Shown here one piece after another: positions 47,341 through 56,400 of a DNA stretch of 64,000 nt (position 1 is its first letter; each line of letters opens with the position of its first letter). Under the pieces are notes generated by a model. That model made no database searches. It was given only the letters and a program-made list of their open reading frames with translations, and was not told the DNA's origin. The position numbers were made by a program, and so were the translations under genes. Source of the stretch: JBMOLL01 sp049325415 (lineage in GTDB: Bacteria; Bacteroidota; Bacteroidia; Bacteroidales; GCA-2748055); contig JBMOLL010000069.1 in the NCBI GenBank assembly GCA_049325415.1, positions 1-64,000 on the forward strand, in the 5' to 3' direction.

Positions 47341-48612
47341 ATGAAAATCTACAGTACTTATGCCGGGTACAGGTATATTGCCCTCGTTGTATTTATGCTT
47401 GTTACCATATCCATTGAGATCCAGTGGCTGACCCACGCTGCCGTTGCACGGCCTGCCGAGGTATTTTATGCCGGACAGTTCAGTCCTGCCTCCTTCATAA
47501 ATATTGATTTTCTGGCCATGGTTTACATGCTGATCTTCCTGATTATGAGTTTCCCGGCATCATACGTGATCGACACCTTCGGGATCAGGATCGGCATTGG
47601 AATCGGAGCCCTGCTGCTCGGGGTTTTCAGCGTGATCAAAGCTGTTTTTGCAGAAAATTTCGCCGGTGTTGTGCTGGCACAGACCGGCCTGGCCATTGCC
47701 CAGCCATTTCTTTTAAACGGGGTTACGGCATTTACCGCCCGCTGGTTTCCTCTGCGCGAGAGAGCCCTGGCAGCCGGCCTGCTTGCCCTGGCCCAGTATC
47801 TGGGAATTGTTATTGCCATGCTGCTTACTCCATTGCTCGTGGTTTCCGATCCGGATCTGCCGGGCTATGGAGAGGGTTTTCAGACGATGCTCTGGTACTA
47901 TGCAGCCTTTTCGGTACTTGCAGCACTGCTGGCACTTGTTTTCATAAAGGAACGGCCGGCCGGAATAGCTTACAATGAAGAAGAAAGGCTCGGCTTCATG
48001 AAAGGTCTGAAGCTCATCCTGTCGCGCAGGGATATGCTTATCACCATTTTCCTTTTCCTGATCGGACTTGGCATCTTTAACGCGATCAGTTCGATGACCG
48101 ATTCGATCGCCGAGCATATCGGGGTAAAGGATTCCGACGGACTTATCGGAGGCCTGATGCTCATTGGCGGAATTGTGGGTGCTGTTGTCCTGCCTTTGCT
48201 GTCCGATAAATTTCAGAAACGAAAACTCTTCCTGCTGATCTGTCTGGCCGGAATGATCCCCGGTGTACTCGGGCTGACCTTTTCGGGGATGCTTAGTCAG
48301 GATCCGGACACGGTTTACAACATAGCCCTGTTGGCTTCCTTCGTATTGGGATTCTTTGTGATGAGTGCCGGACCCATCGGATTCCAGTACGCAGCCGAAG
48401 TCAGTTTCCCCGCACCGGAATCGACCTCACAGGGGATCCTGCTCTGGGTTGGACAATTAACAGGGATGGGCTTTGTTGCCGGAATGAGTATCCGGAACAA
48501 CCAGTACCTGGGTAACTTCCTGCTGCTGTTTGCCTTCCTCAGCCTGCTGTCCCTGGCAGCAGTGCTTTTATTGAGGGAGAGTCCGATGATGAAAAAAGGC
48601 CGGACAGACTGA
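47341..48612 (+). CDS. MFS transporter, FLVCR/SLC49-like
   Basis: A 423-residue permease with 12 hydrophobic segments starting MKIYSTYAGYRYIALVVFML. A start at 47308 would add 11 polar residues; 47341 fits better. Its N-terminal pattern (IEIQWLTHAAVA, then FINIDFLAMVYMLIF, ASYVIDTFGIRIGIGIG) resembles the FLVCR/DIRC2-type MFS family rather than sugar porters. The central loop (KERPAGIAYNEEERLGFMKG) is polar. It is convergent with the aldolase-kinase-aminotransferase operon 19 bases away and may import its substrate. The substrate is unknown. Confidence 0.8.
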   Translation: MKIYSTYAGYRYIALVVFMLVTISIEIQWLTHAAVARPAEVFYAGQFSPASFINIDFLAMVYMLIFLIMSFPASYVIDTFGIRIGIGIGALLLGVFSVIKAVFAENFAGVVLAQTGLAIAQPFLLNGVTAFTARWFPLRERALAAGLLALAQYLGIVIAMLLTPLLVVSDPDLPGYGEGFQTMLWYYAAFSVLAALLALVFIKERPAGIAYNEEERLGFMKGLKLILSRRDMLITIFLFLIGLGIFNAISSMTDSIAEHIGVKDSDGLIGGLMLIGGIVGAVVLPLLSDKFQKRKLFLLICLAGMIPGVLGLTFSGMLSQDPDTVYNIALLASFVLGFFVMSAGPIGFQYAAEVSFPAPESTSQGILLWVGQLTGMGFVAGMSIRNNQYLGNFLLLFAFLSLLSLAAVLLLRESPMMKKGRTD

Positions 48613-48631
48613 GCGGTTCATCCCGGCAAGC

Positions 48632-49300
48632 TTAGCGGTTATCTTTTGCCTTTGCCGAGTATTTTTTGAGGTAAAACTGATGCATCATGGAGGCTTCGAT
48701 GCGATTAATGGATTTTGCACCACCAAGAAACTCCGCTTCAATAAAGGCTTTACAGGCTTTTTCAAGGACCTGGCAAACCACAAAGGCTTCATCGAGATCA
48801 CGACCGATACAAACTGCTCCATGATTCGCCATGAGCGCGGCCATCCTTCCTTTCAGGGCTTTTACGGTCCCCTTAACGATTTTCCTTGTCGAAGGAAGGG
48901 CATAGGGAGCTACGCGGACGGAGGGTCCGATGATCTGTGCCATGTCGTCGAGTATGGGCGGTACTTCACGGCGGGCGGCTGCGCAGGTTGAAGCATTCAT
49001 CTGATGTGTGTGAATGACGGCTGCTATCCCGGGACGGCTCTTATAGATCTCCGCATGCAATTTGAATTCAGAGGAAGGCTTGATCTCCCCCTCGTATTCC
49101 AGGGTGTGGAAATTCACCAGCACTATATCTTTTTCAGTCAGATCCTCATATTTCCTTCCGCTGGGTGTAATCAGCATATGCTCCTCATCCACCTTAACGG
49201 AAACATTGCCCCAGGTTCGGGCGACCAGGCCTTCCCTGATCAGTTTGAGACCCGATGCAATGACTTCCAGTCTGAGGTTTTTCAATAGTTCCGTGTTCAT
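48632..49300 (-). CDS. class II aldolase/adducin family protein
   Basis: A 222-residue zinc-dependent aldolase or epimerase of the fuculose-phosphate aldolase/AraD type. Metal and catalytic residues are visible: TWGNVSVKVD near the N-terminus, Glu in KPSSEFKLHAEIY (about 78-90), HTHQ (about 97-100), and His in ANHGAVCIGRDLDEA (about 158-172). It overlaps the upstream FGGY kinase gene by 4 bases (ATGA), so its substrate is most likely the phosphorylated product of that kinase, cleaved to DHAP or an aldehyde. Confidence 0.9.
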   Translation of the reverse strand: MNTELLKNLRLEVIASGLKLIREGLVARTWGNVSVKVDEEHMLITPSGRKYEDLTEKDIVLVNFHTLEYEGEIKPSSEFKLHAEIYKSRPGIAAVIHTHQMNASTCAAARREVPPILDDMAQIIGPSVRVAPYALPSTRKIVKGTVKALKGRMAALMANHGAVCIGRDLDEAFVVCQVLEKACKAFIEAEFLGGAKSINRIEASMMHQFYLKKYSAKAKDNR

Positions 49301-50835
49301 AGACTGAATCTTTTCTGATTAACTGTTTTGTATGTCTTCATGAGATCGGCATACACTGCCTTATAGGTCTCAAAGAGCGATCCGAAGATCCTGTTGCTTT
49401 CCGCTTCGGGAATAAACGATTTTTCCACACTTACCAGCGCATTCAGGTCATTGAAACTGCCAAAAGTCCTGTTCCCAACAAAAGCACAGGCGGCTGCACC
49501 AATGGCACCGGCCAGTTTGGGATAGGCAATGGTCTCTACCTTTTTGCCGGTAATATTGGCTATCCCCTGTATCCACCGGTCATTGACAGAGCCTCCGCCG
49601 ATGGCCCTTATCGTATTCACATCCATGCTGAAATCGCGCTTTAAATTGTCGAGAATCCATTTCAGGTTATACCCGATCCCTTCAAAAAGGGCATTTACCA
49701 TGTGGCCCCGACTGTGTTCATGACCGATATTGAACAGGGTTCCCCGTGTAAAGGTAGTGCTTACCGGGCAACGTTCACCCAGGAGCCACGGGGTAAATAT
49801 CAGGTGGTCAGAGCCGGGTGGTACTCCTTCGGTCTCTGAATTGATAAAGGCATAGATATTTTCAACCTTCGGGTCGTTTTTCTCCAGCCTGTAAAAATTT
49901 TCAATAAGCCATTCCAGGTTTGATCCTGCCGATTCGGTAACGCCAACAATGAGGTTATTTGCCGGATCGGCGCTCTGAATGCACACGGCACCGTTTTTAT
50001 GCTTGAAATACCGGCCTGTGCTGACGCCAACCCATGCCGAGGTCCCCAGGTAGATGTGGGCTTCTCCTTCCCCATTGGCGCCCGAGCCCATGGCTGCGCT
50101 CTGGGTATCATCACAACCGCCATAAACACGGACAGTGCGGGGAAGATCCAGCTCTTCAGCGGCTCTGGCAGACAGACTGCCCACAAGATCAACAGACCGG
50201 AGCAGGGGAGGTAGTTTACCAAGGTCGACCCCGGCTACTTTAAAAACGAGTCGTTCCCAATCCTTCTTTCGTAAATCAAAACCATAGGAACAGGCTCCCG
50301 ACCATTCAAATACCTTCTCACCGGTAGCTCTGAATTTGAGGTATCCATTGACATCCAGAATAGTCACAGCCTTTCCGTAGCAGTCGGCTTTGTTCTGTTT
50401 CAGCCATCTCAGTTTTGGGATCACATCCTTTCCCGTGATCTCAATCCCGATGAGGCTCCTGAAGAACGCCCTTCCTCCAAGGCGATTCATCAGCCACCTG
50501 GCCTGCTCCTCTGCCCTGCCATCAACCCAGGTGATATTGGGGTGCAGGACCCGGTCATTCTTATCAAGAAGGATAATGCCCATGGACTGGGTGGAAAAAA
50601 CCATCCCAACGATCTGTGCGGGATCCACCCGGCTGATCGACCTGATCGCACGTGTATTGACAATAACACCGTTCCAGTAATCTTCCGGATCCTGTTCCAC
50701 CCACCCCGGTTTAGGCTGGTTCATAGCGTAGGACGTCACATGATGGGCCAGAACCTCCCCTTTTTGACTGATCAGGGCAGATTTGACAGAGCTGGTACCG
50801 ACATCATGGGCCAGTACATACTGTTCTCCGGTCAT
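49297..50835 (-). CDS. FGGY family carbohydrate kinase (xylulokinase-like)
   Basis: A 512-residue ATP-dependent sugar kinase from ATG 50835, one base after the aminotransferase stop; an alternative ATG at 50853 would overlap that gene. N-terminal phosphate motif LAHDVGTSSVKSALIS (about residues 8-23), substrate loop FSTQSMGIILLD and WVDGRAEEQ. In the C-terminal domain, GGCDDTQSAAMGSGANGEG and the FGGY-type signature region FEGIGYNLKWIL, then RAIGGGSVNDRWIQGIANI. It most resembles XylB-type kinases, but the natural sugar is not readable. Middle gene of a three-gene operon. Confidence 0.9.
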   Translation of the reverse strand: MTGEQYVLAHDVGTSSVKSALISQKGEVLAHHVTSYAMNQPKPGWVEQDPEDYWNGVIVNTRAIRSISRVDPAQIVGMVFSTQSMGIILLDKNDRVLHPNITWVDGRAEEQARWLMNRLGGRAFFRSLIGIEITGKDVIPKLRWLKQNKADCYGKAVTILDVNGYLKFRATGEKVFEWSGACSYGFDLRKKDWERLVFKVAGVDLGKLPPLLRSVDLVGSLSARAAEELDLPRTVRVYGGCDDTQSAAMGSGANGEGEAHIYLGTSAWVGVSTGRYFKHKNGAVCIQSADPANNLIVGVTESAGSNLEWLIENFYRLEKNDPKVENIYAFINSETEGVPPGSDHLIFTPWLLGERCPVSTTFTRGTLFNIGHEHSRGHMVNALFEGIGYNLKWILDNLKRDFSMDVNTIRAIGGGSVNDRWIQGIANITGKKVETIAYPKLAGAIGAAACAFVGNRTFGSFNDLNALVSVEKSFIPEAESNRIFGSLFETYKAVYADLMKTYKTVNQKRFSL

Positions 50836-50836
50836 A

Positions 50837-52306
50837 TTATGCGGTTTTCTCAATATTCTGAAAGACTCTTTCGAAACGTCTCAGCGCTTCGTCAATCACC
50901 TCATCCGTATCGGCCATGCTGGTGTACATCCGGCTTCCGGCCAGGGTAACCAGGCCCTCGGCCATATAAGCAGCCCCCATCTCTTCCATCATGTGTTTCC
51001 TCACCTTGATCTGCTTCAGGGCCCCCGGAATGGTCCATGGTTTCATAAAATTCACCTCAACAAACATGGTGGCCGACGTTTCCAGGTGGCAGATTGAGCC
51101 CTGGTTATAGGCCACAAAAGGTAATTCATATTTACGGATCAGTTCCTGGAGACCGCGGGTCAGGCGGTCGCCGGCTCTGCCGGCCTTCGCACAGGCGTCG
51201 GCTTTTTCAATTTCCAGCAGTGTATGATAGCCTGCTGCCGCACTCAGCGGATTTGCGGCCATGGTACCTCCAACCATCGCCCGCTTCTTCACTCCCTGAA
51301 GGCCGGCGGCAAGGTAGGACATATATTCGTTTTTACCGCCCAGTCCCCCGGCAGAGGGATATCCGCCGGCCACCACCTTACCGAAGACTGTCAGATCGGG
51401 ATCCACCTTAAAATAACCCTGCGCACCTGAAAGACCAACCCTGAAGGCAGTCACCACCTCGTCGAAGATCAGCAGGGCACCATGGCGGGTGCAGAGTTCC
51501 CGAACCTTAGCATTATAATGAACATCAACCGGACGCGTGCCGCTTTCGGGACCGAGAGGTTCGACGATAACAGCCGCTGTACCGCCCCTCAGTCGGTTCC
51601 ACCGCAGTTTGCGCTTCAGGGCTTTGAGGTCGTTGGGAAATACTTCCTGGGTATGCTTCGTGCAGGCACGGGGAATTCCGTGTGATTCAAAGCGACCGGT
51701 GCCGGGGATCCGCATGCCGTATACCATCTGGTCGCTCCAGCCGTGATAAGCACCGCCGACCTTGATTATTTTCTTTTTCCCGGTAGCCAGCCTGGCAACG
51801 CGGATTGCCGCCATCACGCCTTCGGTGCCACTGCCAAGCATGCGGAACTTTTCCACCGATGGTATATGCTTACAAATGAACTCCGCAATTTTCAGCTCAT
51901 ATTCATGGAACAAACCTGTTGAAGGGCCGGTTTCCCGGATCACTTCAATGGCTTTTTCCATTACCGCAGGGTAATTGCTCCCAAGAACTGTCGGCCCGCC
52001 CGCCTGCAGGAAGTCGATATAGCGGTTGCCGTCCACGTCGTGCAGGAAAGGCCCCTCCGCTTTTGTAAATACGAGGGGAAACGGATAGTTGAAGGCCAGG
52101 TTATGCTGCACCCCACCGGGGATATACTGCCCGGCATCAGAAATGATCTTTTTGGAACCGGCACATTTTTTCTCAAAATAGCTGAGGTACTCCTGCATTT
52201 TTTCCCGTCCGACCGGGCAGACGGGTTGACTGATCAGCGCATGGAGCTGATCATAGATCGGTCCGACATCGTGGTAAGCACTGATCGAAAAACCTGAAGA
52301 ATTCAT
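50837..52306 (-). CDS. class III PLP aminotransferase, glutamate-1-semialdehyde aminomutase-like
   Basis: A 489-residue fold-type I PLP enzyme. An N-terminal extension of about 55 residues precedes the family core AGQYIPGGVQHNLAF. PLP residues: MLGSGTEGVMAAIRVAR (phosphate cup, about 153-169), GAYHGWSD (ring-stacking Tyr-His), LIFDEVVTAFRVG (Asp) and Lys310 in TVFGKVVAGGYPSAG, the Schiff-base lysine. The layout is that of HemL-like aminomutases, but the location with a kinase and aldolase argues for catabolism rather than heme synthesis. First gene of the operon divergent from the TetR gene. Confidence 0.88.
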   Translation of the reverse strand: MNSSGFSISAYHDVGPIYDQLHALISQPVCPVGREKMQEYLSYFEKKCAGSKKIISDAGQYIPGGVQHNLAFNYPFPLVFTKAEGPFLHDVDGNRYIDFLQAGGPTVLGSNYPAVMEKAIEVIRETGPSTGLFHEYELKIAEFICKHIPSVEKFRMLGSGTEGVMAAIRVARLATGKKKIIKVGGAYHGWSDQMVYGMRIPGTGRFESHGIPRACTKHTQEVFPNDLKALKRKLRWNRLRGGTAAVIVEPLGPESGTRPVDVHYNAKVRELCTRHGALLIFDEVVTAFRVGLSGAQGYFKVDPDLTVFGKVVAGGYPSAGGLGGKNEYMSYLAAGLQGVKKRAMVGGTMAANPLSAAAGYHTLLEIEKADACAKAGRAGDRLTRGLQELIRKYELPFVAYNQGSICHLETSATMFVEVNFMKPWTIPGALKQIKVRKHMMEEMGAAYMAEGLVTLAGSRMYTSMADTDEVIDEALRRFERVFQNIEKTA

Positions 52307-52495
52307 AATGACATTATTCTTTTAGTGTGGTATCTTTATCCGTCAAACCCTTTGCAGCCATCAGGATTTTCTCCGCTTGGTGAACGTCCTTTAAAAAGAC
52401 AGGCCTGCCCTGGGAATAGATATTAAAATTACGTATATTCCGATATCCAAATGTAAGAAAACCAATGGAAAATAAAAATGACTTCATTATATTTT

Positions 52496-52510
52496 ATGAC
52501 TTTGAGTCAT
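52496..52510. promoter_or_regulatory. perfect operator-like palindrome upstream of TetR (52.5 kb)
   Basis: ATGACT and AGTCAT arms separated by TTG. It sits in the divergent intergenic region between the aminotransferase operon and the TetR gene. The TTTG at 52501-52504 within it is a candidate -33 element for the TetR promoter. A further TGACT half-site lies at 52479-52483. Likely operator controlling TetR and possibly the operon. Confidence 0.55.
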
Positions 52511-52526
52511 TTTTTATTAATTGCCT

Positions 52527-52534
52527 TATCTTTA
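52527..52534 (+). promoter_or_regulatory. -7 promoter element of the second TetR gene
   Basis: TATCTTTA matches seven of eight positions of TAnnTTTG, 15 bases before the ATG at 52549. With TTTG at 52501-52504 the spacer is 22 bases, slightly longer than usual. The leader would be very short. Confidence 0.4.
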
Positions 52535-52548
52535 TATCCTGAAAAGCT

Positions 52549-53172
52549 ATGGGAATCTCCGAGAGAAAAGAAAGAGAGAAGGTAAAACGCAGGAAAACCA
52601 TTATATCAGCGGCAGAGAAGATCTTCTTTGCCGAAAAGGGTGAAAGCGGAACGATGGATGACGTGGCGGAAATGGTGGAACTGAGTAAAGGAACGCTTTA
52701 TCTCTATTTCAGGAACAAGGATCATCTGTTATATGGTATAGCCGGAAAGGGTGTTGAGATCCTTGCAAGGTATCTGAAGAAAGCTGAGGACCCTGCGTTA
52801 ACGGGAAAGGAACAACTTTCTGACCTGGGGGATGAGTTCGTTCATTTTGTAGAGGATTACCCGCGGCATTTTGAACTGATCCTGCGTTTTGAACTGGCCC
52901 CGCCCGTCAATCCGGGAGAAGACGCTGTACCCTTGCTGATGGAACCGGCGCTGGGTGTATTGCGTAAGGTACTGGAAAAAGGTCAGCAGGACGGTTCTCT
53001 CCGGAAGGATCTTACGGCAAATGAGTTGGTGATTACGCTCTGGTCGCAGATGATCGGGATCCTGCAAAGTGTGCTGCATAAGGAAAGGTATATCCGTTCC
53101 TTCGATGTGAGCCACGAGCGCATAATAAAAGGGCACTTCAGGATGATCATGAAAGGGATCTCGCCCGGGTAA
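52549..53172 (+). CDS. TetR/AcrR family transcriptional regulator
   Basis: A 207-residue regulator with a highly charged start (MGISERKEREKVKRRKTIIS) and clear TetR helix-turn-helix (about residues 17-62: AAEKIFFAEKGESGTMDDVA, then EMVELSKGTLYLYFRNKDHL). The C-terminal ligand domain (about 70-205) is not assignable. It is divergent from the aminotransferase-kinase-aldolase operon with a perfect palindrome in front, so it probably represses itself and that operon in answer to a pathway metabolite. Confidence 0.92.
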   Translation: MGISERKEREKVKRRKTIISAAEKIFFAEKGESGTMDDVAEMVELSKGTLYLYFRNKDHLLYGIAGKGVEILARYLKKAEDPALTGKEQLSDLGDEFVHFVEDYPRHFELILRFELAPPVNPGEDAVPLLMEPALGVLRKVLEKGQQDGSLRKDLTANELVITLWSQMIGILQSVLHKERYIRSFDVSHERIIKGHFRMIMKGISPG

Positions 53173-53482
53173 AAGAGACAGGCCCAAAGCCTCCTGGGTC
53201 AGACAGATTGCGAAATAGGTAGCTCAGGTTTGGAATGGCGAAGAATAAGAATAGCCTTCCCCGGGTTCTTTCTTCAAATCATGACCAGGATGTATTGAAA
53301 AACGAGAAACCGGATGCGGACCTCTTCAGGAGAGGAAAACAAAATTTTACATTACCACATACCGGTGATCTATCTGACTACATTTCACAGAATTAGATAA
53401 ACCAGAGGGAGATAGCGAGTCAGAGCATATGTGACAGAGAAATATCATCTATATAATTAATTGACACAGAGAGGCGGGCCAA
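53173..53482. other. intergenic region between convergent genes
   Basis: About 310 bases between the TetR stop and the hybrid kinase stop. I see no ORF of coding character, no RNA gene and no strong terminator hairpin. Confidence 0.5.
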
Positions 53483-56400
53483 TTACATGAATCTTCCGAG
53501 GATACTATACAATTCAGAATAACTAATCGGTTTGGTGATATACTCATCGAAATTCTCATTGTAAAACTCCAGTTTCTCCTGGGGCCTTGCATAGGCGGTC
53601 TGCGCAATGATGATCTGTCCGGGGTTCTTTTCCCTGATCGTTTTAGCAGCACTGAGGCCATCAACGCCAGGCATTTTTATATCCATCAGGATCACATCTA
53701 TCTTCCCTGATGCTTCAGCGATCTCAATAGCTTCCCGTCCGTCTTTGGCCCACAGGATCCGGACCTCCGTTTTTTCCAGGGCAATCTTCAGGTATAAATA
53801 ATTCACCTCAACATCTTCAGCTATCAGGATGGTTTTCCCGGACCAGTTCAGATCAGTTTTCTTCAATGTCTCTGTTTTGATTGTCTTTTCAACGGAAATA
53901 ATCCTGTCAAAGGGAATTGAAAAAACAAACCTGGATCCCTTACCCTCTTCTGATTCAACAGTAAGATTACCTCCCAGGATCTCAGCAATGTTTTTTGAGA
54001 TAGTAAGCCCCAGACCGAGGCCCTGGACAAAAGCTGATCGGTTATTTTCAATTTTTGTAAAACGTTTAAATATGGTATCCAGGGCGTTAGCAGGTATTCC
54101 GATCCCCGTATCCTTTACATAAATATGCAGGTGATGGCTGCTTTTGGATACCCCCAGCTCAATATAACCTCTGCCGGTAAATTTGACAGCGTTATCCATG
54201 AGATTGGTTATGATCTGCCTGATTCGTGTCTCATCGCTTTTCAGCACGAAATTATTCGCTTCAAGCTCGTTGTTTACCCTTATTTCAACTTCCTGATTTG
54301 AATTGTTCAGACTATAGTAAGAATAAAGGTTGTCGATAAGGACATTCAGATCAAATTCGGCTGTATATATTATCAACTGATTTGATTCAATTACGCTTAA
54401 ATCGATGATTTCTTCAATAATCTTAAGCAGTACACGGGAATTTGTTTTGATAATATCGACGAATTTCTGCTTTTTCAAACGGTCTTCTCCCTCCTTTTCA
54501 AGCAAACCGGCAAAACCAACGATGGCGTTCATCGGGGTTCTGATTTCATGAGACATGTTTGCAAAAAATGCCGATTTAAGCTCATCAGATTCTTTCGCTT
54601 TAGCCAGGGCTTTTTTCAAATCAGCTGTCCTCTCATCAACCAGCACAGACAGGTTGTTTTTGTGCTTTTCCAACTCTTCTTTCTGCGCAATAATTTCTTT
54701 GCGGTTTTCCTGTAATTGCAGATTTGCCTGCTCCAGCAGCCTGTTTTTTTCCAGGATTTCAGCTGTCCTGTTCTTCACTTTATTCTCGAGTACAGTATTC
54801 AGCTTTCTTACCGAACGGGTCCGGAAGTAATAAAATATGACAAACATGCCAAGAAAGAGGAGAATAAGCGCTCCCTTGAACCACCATTCCCTGAAGAATG
54901 GAGTTGTTACAGTAATTGTCAGTAAACGAGGATCCGGATTCCAAACTCCGTCATTATTTGCAGCAGAAACCATAAAAATGTATTTCCCGGGGGCAAGATT
55001 GGTATAGGTGACCAGGTTATTCCCGGAGCTTCTGTACTGCCAGTCATCGTCCAGACCAACCAACCTTGTTCGGAAAAGAGGTTTACTCGGACTGTTTTTC
55101 TGGAGTGTGGAAAACTCAATAGTCAGAATCTTATGCTTATAATCCAAAACCAGGTTCTCCGTAACTGAAATTGATTTTTCCAGAACCACACGTCCCAGCA
55201 CCTTTTCACCAATCGGCACACTTGTGCCCGAAATTTTCAGATCGGTCAGTATTACTTTAGCCAGGATGGTGTCTTTCTGCAACTTATCAGGAAAAAAGGT
55301 ATTAAAGCCATTTACGCCTCCAAACAGGATTTCTCCTGATTTACATTTATAATACGAGTTATAATTAAACTGGTCACTCTGCATCCCATCCTGCTGATCA
55401 TATCTGACATAGGTAGTATCAGAAATATCCTTTACAATTCCGGGGAACTGAAACAAACCGGAGGCGGTAGAAACCCACAGTCCATTATTATCATCTTCAA
55501 CAATTCCGAATACCTCACTGATGGGGAAACCTGTTTGTTTTGAAAACCATTTATAGCTATGGTCATCCAGTCCGTAGTGAACCAGTCCTTTCGTTCCTCC
55601 AATCCAGACCCCATTCTCAGAATCCTTTTTTAATACATTCACATTTTCAATAAATTCATCATTCCTGTACAAAGTGAATGTGCTGTCGGTATTGTTAAAT
55701 ATCCAGAAACCATTTAATGCCCCGAAATATACATTTCCTTCCCTGTCCTCATCAATGCCGAAATCAGGCTTTTCACTCAGATGAATAAACTCCGTCTTTC
55801 CTGCCGGCAACATATCCAGACAAAGTTTCCTCCTGTCGCTTACCTGGTTGCAAATGACCCAAAGATTGTCCGATCTGTCGATCAATACACCGTATACCTT
55901 GTCGCCGCTAATAGATCCCGGATCATCCGGCGAATGCCTGAATCTTGTAAAATTCTTTCTTTTGACATCCAGACAGTTCAGCCCTCCCATGTTGGTCCCG
56001 ATCCAGAGCCGTCCGCTTTTATCCCAGTCAAGCGCTTTGACATCATTATAGCTTAATGAATTGGGATTACCGGGATCATTCGTGTAGTACCTGAAAGTAT
56101 ATGTAGAGCGGTCAAGGAAATTCAGTCCGTTATCGGTGCCTATCCAAAGGTTCCCCTTTGGGTCCTCTGTAATCGGATAAATATTCGGACCGCTTAAAAA
56201 CTGCTTATCCTTTGCCCCGGCAATATAATGGACAATCGCTTTCCCGTTCACGTTCATATAATTTGCTCCTCCTGAGAAAGTGCCTATCCAGAGTGTGCCG
56301 GTATTATCTATAAAAAATGAATTGATTGAATTTTGACTCAGCTTGGAAAAATTATGGTTTTCCGAAGCATAGACGAAAAATGATCCCGAGTTTTTATCGA

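Noticed and set aside
47116..47436. Minus-strand ORF of 106 codons before the SusR-like gene
   Set aside because: It overlaps the start of the MFS gene on the other strand and lacks protein-like features.
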